DNA of 41,155 nt. Origin: Gemmataceae bacterium. GTDB lineage: Bacteria; Planctomycetota; Planctomycetia; Gemmatales; Gemmataceae. Positions 36,071-41,155 of the stretch are shown one piece after another. Both the position numbers and the translations under genes were made by a program. Where the stretch lies: the NCBI GenBank assembly GCA_019752375.1, contig JAIEMG010000171.1, forward strand, positions 1 to 41,155, in the 5' to 3' direction. The first letter of the stretch is position 1, and each line of letters starts with the position of its first letter. Below the pieces are notes generated by a model. That model saw nothing but the letters and a program-made list of their open reading frames with translations, was not told the origin of the DNA and made no database searches.

Positions 36071-36186
36071 TTTGTCGCCGCTTGCGGGGAAGCACTCCCG
36101 TCGGTGACCATAAAAGGCGCAATCTGGGCAACTTCACCCGAACATTCGCCTTGAGCCCCATCGCGCCTTCGTGCTAATCGTGCGGC

Positions 36187-37224
36187 ATGTTTTCCTCATT
36201 CCACGCCGACCGCGATGTGCCCACCTTGAGCGTGGTGGTGCCGCTCTACGACGAAGCCGCCAATATCGACGAGCTCTATCGTCGGCTGTCGCTCTCGTTG
36301 ACCGAGCTGGGCCTGACCTACGAGATCCTCCTGGTCGACGACGGCAGCCGCGATGGGACCAGCCGCCGGATCGACGAGCTCGCGGCACAGGATGCGGGCA
36401 TCGTGCCGTTGCACCTGAGCCGAAACTTCGGCCACCAGTCGGCCATCTGCGCCGGCATCGAGCATGCCCGTGGTCAGGCCGTCGTCCTGATGGATGGCGA
36501 CCTGCAAGACCCGCCCGAGTTGCTCGAAGCCTTCGTGCAGTCCTGGCGCGACGGCTCCGAGGTCGTCTACGCCATCCGCACGCGCCGCAAGGAAGGCATC
36601 GTCAAACGAGCCGGCTACACGCTTTTCTACCGTCTGCTCCGCGCCATCAGCGACCTGGACATTCCCCTCGACAGCGGCGACTTCTGCCTGATGGACCGCA
36701 AAGTCGTCGATGTCCTCAAGCATTTGCCCGAGCGCATGCGCTTTGTGCGTGGCCTGCGCACTTTCGTCGGCTTCCGCCAAACCGGCCTGCGTTACGAACG
36801 CGCTGCCCGCAGCGCCGGCGAGTCGAAGTATTCCTTCCGTGCCCTGGTGCGCCTGGCCATCGACGGCTTGATCAGCTTCAGCAGCTATCCAATGACCCTG
36901 GTGACCTACCTCGGTCTGACCTCCGCCGGCCTGGCCTTGATCCTGACCGTCTGGGTGTTGACCGACTCGCTGTGCAGCGGTACCGCCCCGCGCGGCTGGG
37001 CCAGCACGATCCTCGTCGTCCTCTACATGAGCACGGTGCAATTGATCTCGCTCGGTATCATGGGCGAATACGTCCGTCGCATCTTCCTCGAAGTGAAGGG
37101 TCGGCCGACGTACATCGTGCGCCCGCCAGCACCCATAATTCGTCCCGCAACTCCGGTCGCCAAAGGCGACGGCGAGACGCCTTTGCACTTGACGGAACAT
37201 GGCTGGGCTCGAGACGATGAATAG
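36187..37224 (+). CDS. GT2 glycosyltransferase with two C-terminal membrane helices (DPM1/GtrB-like)
   Basis: 345 residues. The GT-A domain (14-230) begins LSVVVPLYDEAANI and has DDGSRDGT (51-58), HLSRNFGHQSAICAG, the metal site DGDLQDPPE (103-111) and GDFCLMDRKVVD. GESKYSFRAL sits where this family binds the lipid acceptor. Two membrane helices (about 236-258 and 272-294) end in IMGEYVRRIFLEVKGRP, the usual tail. The expected reaction is transfer of a sugar from a nucleotide donor to polyprenyl phosphate on the cytoplasmic side, supplying an exported sugar for glycan or protein modification. A small gene of unknown function follows after 16 bases, probably on the same transcript. Confidence 0.94.
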   Translation: MFSSFHADRDVPTLSVVVPLYDEAANIDELYRRLSLSLTELGLTYEILLVDDGSRDGTSRRIDELAAQDAGIVPLHLSRNFGHQSAICAGIEHARGQAVVLMDGDLQDPPELLEAFVQSWRDGSEVVYAIRTRRKEGIVKRAGYTLFYRLLRAISDLDIPLDSGDFCLMDRKVVDVLKHLPERMRFVRGLRTFVGFRQTGLRYERAARSAGESKYSFRALVRLAIDGLISFSSYPMTLVTYLGLTSAGLALILTVWVLTDSLCSGTAPRGWASTILVVLYMSTVQLISLGIMGEYVRRIFLEVKGRPTYIVRPPAPIIRPATPVAKGDGETPLHLTEHGWARDDE

Positions 37225-37240
37225 GAAAGGAAGGTAGCCG

Positions 37241-37495
37241 ATGCCCGCGCCTGACGATCTGACTTCATCGACTCCGGCCGCGCGTGCCCTTCCAGAGGTC
37301 CTGGAACTGGCGAAGCAACTCTATCGTGAATACTACGCGCGCTGCTTCTGGCACTGCCCGCGTGACCTGGAAATCACCGAAGAACTGCTGCCGCTGGTGG
37401 TGAAGGGGCTGCGAACTCACGGCGGGCGTCGCGGCTTCATCCTGGCGTCGAAGTTGCTGCCCGGGGGAGCAGCGCAACTCCCGCGAGACCCGTAG
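37241..37495 (+). CDS. Small hypothetical protein coupled to a nucleotidyltransferase
   Basis: 84 residues, not recognised. It is helical (LPEVLELAKQLYREYYARCFW) with the central HCPRDLEITEELLPLVVKGLRTHGGRRGF. The translation start has a good ribosome site (GGAAGG, six bases away). Its stop is two bases before the start of the AbiEii-like gene, so the two are translationally coupled. Position and size suggest a partner or regulator of that enzyme, perhaps an antitoxin, but no known antitoxin fold is visible. Confidence 0.6.
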   Translation: MPAPDDLTSSTPAARALPEVLELAKQLYREYYARCFWHCPRDLEITEELLPLVVKGLRTHGGRRGFILASKLLPGGAAQLPRDP

Positions 37496-37497
37496 GA

Positions 37498-38286
37498 ATG
37501 CCGCTCACCGAGTTTCAGAAAGCGGTCGCTCGCGTGCTGGCGGCGAACCGCAACCCCGAGAGTTATGTCGCTGGCGGCGCCGTCATCAATCGCGGACCGG
37601 CCGGATTGCGCATTTCGGACGACCTCGACATCTTCCATGACGTTGCCGCCCGCGTTGTCGAGTCTGCCAGCGCGGACGAGAAATCGCTTCAGGCTGCCGG
37701 GTACGCAGTGACTTGGACCCTGCGTGGCGAAGGGATCGTCAAGGCAGTGGTGACGCGGGGCGACGAAAGTGTTCGCCTCGACTGGACCACCGACTCGGCC
37801 TTCCGTTTCTTTCCTGTGCTGCCGGACGAGGAGCTCGGATACCGACTTCACGACGCAGACCTCGCCACGAACAAGGTCCTGGCCCTTGCAGGCCGCAGCG
37901 AAGTCCGCGACTTTCTCGACATCCTCCTCATTGACCAGTCCTACCTGAGTCTGGGCGCCGCGATCTGGGCCGCGTGCGGCAAGGATCCGGGATTCACTCC
38001 AGGGCTGATGCTCGATCAAACCAACCGTCATGCCCGCTACCAGGACAGCGACCTCAAGGGAGAGCACCTCGTTCGCCCAGTCGATCTGCGCGAATTGAAG
38101 CGGCAATGGCTGGAAGCCCGCTCCCAAGCGGAACTCCTGTTCGAGCAATTGCCCGCCAACGACTTGGGCTGTCTTTATCTCGACAATGCAAGTGATCCGG
38201 TTACGCCCGATCCCACCAGAGCCGAGTTCCCCGCACTGAAGCGGCATTTCGGCTGCGTTCGAGGAGCATGGCCGAGAATATCCTGA
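37498..38286 (+). CDS. AbiEii-like nucleotidyltransferase
   Basis: 262 residues. A polymerase-beta-type nucleotidyltransferase site is visible: glycine pair in YVAGGAVINR (26-27), metal-binding acids in RISDDLDIF (41-44), and a third Asp in VRLDWT (95). The AbiEii/DUF1814 helix block follows at 124-142 (TNKVLALAGRSEVRDFLDI, with Lys126, Arg133, Arg-Asp 137-138 and Asp141). Family members transfer nucleotides to tRNA or other targets in type IV toxin-antitoxin and phage-abortive systems. No AbiEi-type antitoxin is present; instead an 84-residue protein is coupled upstream. It could therefore be a toxin with an unusual partner, or a housekeeping nucleotidyltransferase-like protein. The catalytic residues look intact. 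Confidence 0.8.
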   Translation: MPLTEFQKAVARVLAANRNPESYVAGGAVINRGPAGLRISDDLDIFHDVAARVVESASADEKSLQAAGYAVTWTLRGEGIVKAVVTRGDESVRLDWTTDSAFRFFPVLPDEELGYRLHDADLATNKVLALAGRSEVRDFLDILLIDQSYLSLGAAIWAACGKDPGFTPGLMLDQTNRHARYQDSDLKGEHLVRPVDLRELKRQWLEARSQAELLFEQLPANDLGCLYLDNASDPVTPDPTRAEFPALKRHFGCVRGAWPRIS

Positions 38287-38341
38287 AACAGCCGCGCCCG
38301 TTTGAGCCAGCGGGAGTCTGAACTGGCCTCGTCGCCCGCAA

Positions 38342-38563
38342 TCATCGCGTCAACTGGTAAATGGCCGGGCGATATTTGGGCGGCGGAATCGGTTTGGATC
38401 GTTCTTTTGCGACTTTGATCCAGGCAGCCTTGGCTTTCTGCACCTCGCGAACGGCCGCTTCCGGACTGTCGCCGAGAGCGGAGCAGAACTTGAGGTCGGG
38501 AATGTCGGCCACATAGCAGCGATCGTCGTCGCTGTAGAAGACGTTGATGTGGTAATCCTTCAT
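38342..38563 (-). CDS. HicB-like antitoxin-family protein, no HicA nearby
   Basis: 73 residues. The pattern INVFYSDDDRCYVADIPDLKFCSALGDSPEAAVREVQKA followed by a basic helix and PIPPPKYRPAIY is that of the HicB_like RNase-H-fold antitoxins. No HicA toxin (a short double-stranded RNA-binding protein) lies on either side, so it is a solitary member. ATG at 38563 has GGAG seven bases ahead; in-frame sequence further upstream is not conserved. It lies 34 bases after the DUF4926 gene on the same strand and may belong to the same transcript. Confidence 0.85.
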   Translation of the reverse strand: MKDYHINVFYSDDDRCYVADIPDLKFCSALGDSPEAAVREVQKAKAAWIKVAKERSKPIPPPKYRPAIYQLTR

Positions 38564-38597
38564 CAGGAATCTCCGAGCCTCGGTGATTGCCCGCAAA

Positions 38598-38816
38598 TCA
38601 CGCTACCTGGGAAGGCTGGTAGTGCAAGATCAACAGTTGCTCGGCACGCAAAGCCAGACTGGCGTAGGTGCGGCCGTCATTGTCACAAAACTCGACTTCA
38701 AAAACGCCGGCTGCCAGTGCTTCCACAACGGTTCCAACCTGGCCTCGCGCAAGGCCACGCTCGGACAAATCCTCTGTAAGGGCGACCACGTCGAGAAGCT
38801 GGATGGTCCCGTTCAT
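38598..38816 (-). CDS. DUF4926 protein
   Basis: 72 residues with the family pattern LLDVVALTEDLSERGLARGQVGTVVEAL, then FEVEFCDNDGRTYASLALRAEQLLIL. It is a small beta-barrel-like protein of unknown function that is repeatedly encoded beside DUF6883 genes. ATG at 38816 has the strong ribosome site AAAGGAGAG eight bases upstream. It follows the DUF6883 gene by 15 bases. A role as immunity or antitoxin partner is plausible but inferred from gene order. Confidence 0.9.
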   Translation of the reverse strand: MNGTIQLLDVVALTEDLSERGLARGQVGTVVEALAAGVFEVEFCDNDGRTYASLALRAEQLLILHYQPSQVA

Positions 38817-38831
38817 GGCGGGTGCTCTCCT

Positions 38832-39164
38832 TTACAGAACATAACTACTGGTCAGCCGGGGGAAGTTCTCGCCGGATCGGACGATCCAGGCCGTGCGGAC
38901 GCGGGCCCGTCCGGCCGGTCCATTCATTGTAAAGTCCACAAGGTAGCGTTGTCCGTATTCATCTTGGTCGGACACAGTTGCTTCCTCGTTTAACGCCGCT
39001 GCAAGGATGGCTGTCCGCAACGCCTCGGCCTGGTTTGCAGTGATGCCGAGGGCAGATTCAAAGACACGGGCCTTATGTCGGCCGCGCGGGTGATCCGGGC
39101 TGAGGCAATATTCGCGGAGCTTGACGATATCCACGACCGCTTGGTGTGCATTGGGTAACTTCAT
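38832..39164 (-). CDS. DUF6883 protein
   Basis: 110 residues with the DUF6883 pattern: KLPNAHQAVVDIVKLREYCL, SPDHPRGRHKARVFESALGI, then YGQRYLVDFTMNG and WIVRSGENFPRLTSSYVL. The conserved KLREYCL...HPRGRHKARVF block, rich in His, Arg and Lys, could form an active or nucleic-acid-binding site. DUF6883 also occurs as the last domain of larger secreted proteins, which suggests toxin-like activity; this is inference from the family. It lies 30 bases after the ABC permease gene and 15 bases before DUF4926 on the same strand. Confidence 0.9.
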   Translation of the reverse strand: MKLPNAHQAVVDIVKLREYCLSPDHPRGRHKARVFESALGITANQAEALRTAILAAALNEEATVSDQDEYGQRYLVDFTMNGPAGRARVRTAWIVRSGENFPRLTSSYVL

Positions 39165-39194
39165 TTACTCGCCGCCTGCCCCACGATATTGGCG

Positions 39195-41012
39195 TTACGC
39201 CCGTTTGCTCTCGAACTGCCTCATGAACAACTCCGTCGCATAGCCGCAGTTCACGCCGCCCACCCAGTACGACGTGCGCTCCCGGCCGATCACGCGTTGC
39301 TGCGCGTCGCGCAGATACCGATCGGCGCGGCCCCAGAACAGCCACGTCCAGCAGCTCACCAGGCAGACGGTCAGGGCCAGAATGCCCCACGCCGGGGACA
39401 TCGCGCGAGCGGCCCAGCCGAACGGGCCGAAACAGGAAAGCAGCAACAGCGATGCGATGGCGATCAGCGGGCCGGTGACGGCACAGATGAAGAAACCAGT
39501 CACCGAGCTGACGCTAATGGTCGCGAACAGGCTGCGCCACGAACTTGCCGACCGGGCCGAGTTGTAGAGGCCAATGGCGCCGACATAGTAGATGGCGGGC
39601 CACGCGGCCAGCACGCCAAGCAGTGTCCAGACGACAGCGGTCACGCCGGCCAGCCATGCCACGCTCAGAGTCGCCAGCGCGTAGGCAATGAGGTACGGCC
39701 GGGTCGCGTTCATGATGCCGCGCAGCTTGCCGCGGACCAGTTCGCGCACCGGCAACGGAGTCAGGAGAAGCGCTTCCCATGTTCGCCGTTCGCGTTCGCC
39801 GGTAATGGCGCCGGAACAGCGCACGCCGACGATCAGGGCCGCCAGGGTGATCACGGCCATGCTCTGGGCCCAGAACTGGGCGTCACAGGTGCCGTCGAGC
39901 CGAGTCAGCAGGGGGCCGATCGCTCCTCCTTCCAGCGCCTGCAGGAATGGGCCGGTGCCGGTCAGCGAAAGGATGTTCCAGGTCGACACGGCCAAGGCGG
40001 CGATGAAGACGACGGCCACGCCAACGGCGCGCGGCACGAGTCGCAGCATCGGCAGCGGCGCGATGCCTTCGACCTGCTGTTCCTTCCAGCGGATTGGTTC
40101 ATCCTCACTGGCCGTTGCCCGGGCCGGGCAGACCGCGTCCTTGCGCTGCGTGCTGCCGCATTCGAGCTGTCGCATGTAGGCCGGACGCAGTCGCCAGACT
40201 GCCAGCGCCACGCAGATGCCGGCCAAACCGCCCCAGGCGAGCAGGGCGGCCAGGAGCCGTCGGGCAAACTCGGGTACGTCTTGGTGGGCGGCCGACGCCG
40301 GTTCCAGCAGGTGCAGGGGACTGAGTGCATCAACCACGGCATCCAGCTGGGCGACGGCGGCGGTCAGAAATGTCCATGTGGGAAACGCCACCGACAGCTC
40401 GCGGAGGCCGACAACCACCAATGCACCGCAACCGCCGAGAAGGTACAGCGCGATCACCGCGTCACGCGTCTGCCGGCCCCAGATCGATGCAAGCATGCTG
40501 GCGGCGCCGACGGCGGAAAGCACCAGCACCACGGCCACGGCCAGCGCGAAGATCGTGAAGAGGTTGAAGTTCGCGTACGGCGCCATCAGGGCCAGCAACG
40601 GCAGGCTCGCCAGGCAGAGAAGGCCCATGTAGAACAGCCGGCCCACGAGCTTGCCGATGATGATTTCGCCAGAGGTCAAGTCCGCGGTGAGGAGATATTG
40701 CAGCGTGCCGCGCGATTTTTCGTCGGTGATCGCGCCGGCCACGAAGCCCGGCGTCAGCAGGAACAGCAGGACGAACTGCTGTGTCACCAGGGCGGCCACG
40801 TATGCTTCGGCGAAACGGCCGCTGGCGGTGATGTCCATGCGCCCGGGGCCATCGGGCGGGTCGAGCATCGAGCGCCAGATGTCGAAGCAGTAGCTCCCGA
40901 AGTAGAAGCAGAACTGGAGAACAAGCCAGCTGGTGAACAGACGGCGCAGCGCGTCCCACCGGCCGCGCCGACCGCCGAGCAGGAGTTCTTGACGCAGGAC
41001 GGGACCGATCAT
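39195..41012 (-). CDS. ABC-2 type transporter permease, internally duplicated
   Basis: 605 residues with about twelve membrane segments. Two halves repeat the same motif: GAITDEKSRGTLQYLLTADL (93-112) followed by IGKLVGRL, and GAITGERERRTWEALLLTPL (401-420) followed by RGKLRGI. This motif lies on the cytoplasmic side of ABC-2 permeases, so the protein is a fusion of two permease units that would otherwise dimerise. A soluble loop (about 280-320) joins the halves. ATG at 41012 has GAGGG seven bases ahead. The ATPase gene is not in the window and probably lies just upstream, beyond 41155. The substrate is unknown. Confidence 0.92.
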   Translation of the reverse strand: MIGPVLRQELLLGGRRGRWDALRRLFTSWLVLQFCFYFGSYCFDIWRSMLDPPDGPGRMDITASGRFAEAYVAALVTQQFVLLFLLTPGFVAGAITDEKSRGTLQYLLTADLTSGEIIIGKLVGRLFYMGLLCLASLPLLALMAPYANFNLFTIFALAVAVVLVLSAVGAASMLASIWGRQTRDAVIALYLLGGCGALVVVGLRELSVAFPTWTFLTAAVAQLDAVVDALSPLHLLEPASAAHQDVPEFARRLLAALLAWGGLAGICVALAVWRLRPAYMRQLECGSTQRKDAVCPARATASEDEPIRWKEQQVEGIAPLPMLRLVPRAVGVAVVFIAALAVSTWNILSLTGTGPFLQALEGGAIGPLLTRLDGTCDAQFWAQSMAVITLAALIVGVRCSGAITGERERRTWEALLLTPLPVRELVRGKLRGIMNATRPYLIAYALATLSVAWLAGVTAVVWTLLGVLAAWPAIYYVGAIGLYNSARSASSWRSLFATISVSSVTGFFICAVTGPLIAIASLLLLSCFGPFGWAARAMSPAWGILALTVCLVSCWTWLFWGRADRYLRDAQQRVIGRERTSYWVGGVNCGYATELFMRQFESKRA

Positions 41013-41045
41013 CAAGTGCCCTCGGTCGCCTGGAGGATTTGTTCG

Positions 41046-41064
41046 TAGTTCCGCCTTCAGGCGG
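41046..41064. repeat. Single short palindrome, possible further repeat family
   Basis: CCGCCTTCAGGCGG with flanking bases forms a small hairpin (5-bp stem, 4-base loop) upstream of the permease. It resembles the unit design of the other repeats but no second copy is seen here. The rest of 41013-41155 holds nothing recognisable. Confidence 0.35.
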
Positions 41065-41155
41065 GCATTTCACAAAACCCGCCTTCTATGAGACCGCTTT
41101 TGTCAAGCTCCGTCGCTGATTTTTCTCGTGCCGTCGTGCGGGGGCGGACCGTCAG

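Noticed and set aside
38287..38596. hicA toxin gene beside the HicB-like gene
   Set aside because: Neither flank encodes a short basic protein with the HicA pattern; the neighbours are the nucleotidyltransferase and DUF4926.
39189..41048. 619-codon plus-strand frame opposite the ABC permease
   Set aside because: Composition is Gln/Arg/His/Gly-rich without motifs; the minus strand encodes repeated membrane segments and the ABC-2 motif.

Overview
The window is a GC-rich bacterial chromosome segment that almost certainly comes from a planctomycete. The evidence is a PSCyt1/DUF1549/DUF1553 protein paired with a twin-arginine DUF1501 protein, a PVC-type dehydrogenase/cytochrome megaprotein, an N-terminal LEPREVP surface-protein motif, DUF11 repeats, DUF4058, and a planctomycete-style ECF sigma factor. 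A Gemmatales-like lineage is my guess from the gene mix and the many palindromic intergenic repeats. It is not proven here.

Layout. 1-1.75 kb: a three-gene minus-strand operon of unknown function (DUF1488-like protein, coiled-coil membrane protein, zinc-ribbon protein). 1.8-9.5 kb: a 1709-residue exported redox fusion and the signal peptide peptidase SppA, separated by a 716-bp gap filled with nested palindromes. 9.6-18 kb: envelope and exported proteins (DUF11 protein, SGNH hydrolase, GT4 glycosyltransferase, two small hypotheticals, a cadherin-like surface protein). 18.1-22.2 kb: a sugar dehydrogenase-diheme cytochrome fusion and a Tat-exported amidohydrolase. 22.3-22.8 kb: a toxin-antitoxin pair. 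23.2-28.1 kb: a GntR regulator followed by PSD1 and DUF1501 genes, with a convincing operator over its promoter. 28.1-29.7 kb: an RHH-like/HNH gene pair and a DUF4058 protein.

29.7-35.5 kb is the replication-initiation block on the minus strand: dnaA, dnaN, dciA-like (DUF721), gyrB. No recF lies between dnaN and gyrB. DnaA has lost its helicase-recruiting N-terminal domain. The dnaA-dnaN gap carries DnaA-box-like sites and is the best oriC candidate. To its right, on the plus strand, lie an ECF sigma factor, a GT2 glycosyltransferase and an AbiEii-like nucleotidyltransferase with a small coupled partner. Then, on the minus strand, come an internally duplicated ABC-2 permease and a DUF6883 / DUF4926 / HicB-like cluster.

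The most unusual sequence-level signal is a set of at least seven families of short intergenic palindromes. Nearly every copy is itself a small hairpin, and it is paired with an inverted second copy to make a larger hairpin, as in REPINs. In two places the families are nested inside one another. The most promising protein-level candidates for undescribed systems are the DUF6883-DUF4926-HicB cluster, the nucleotidyltransferase pair, the RHH-HNH pair and the minimal DnaA with a DciA-type loader. All functions are assigned from recognised motifs in the translated sequence. No database search was run.
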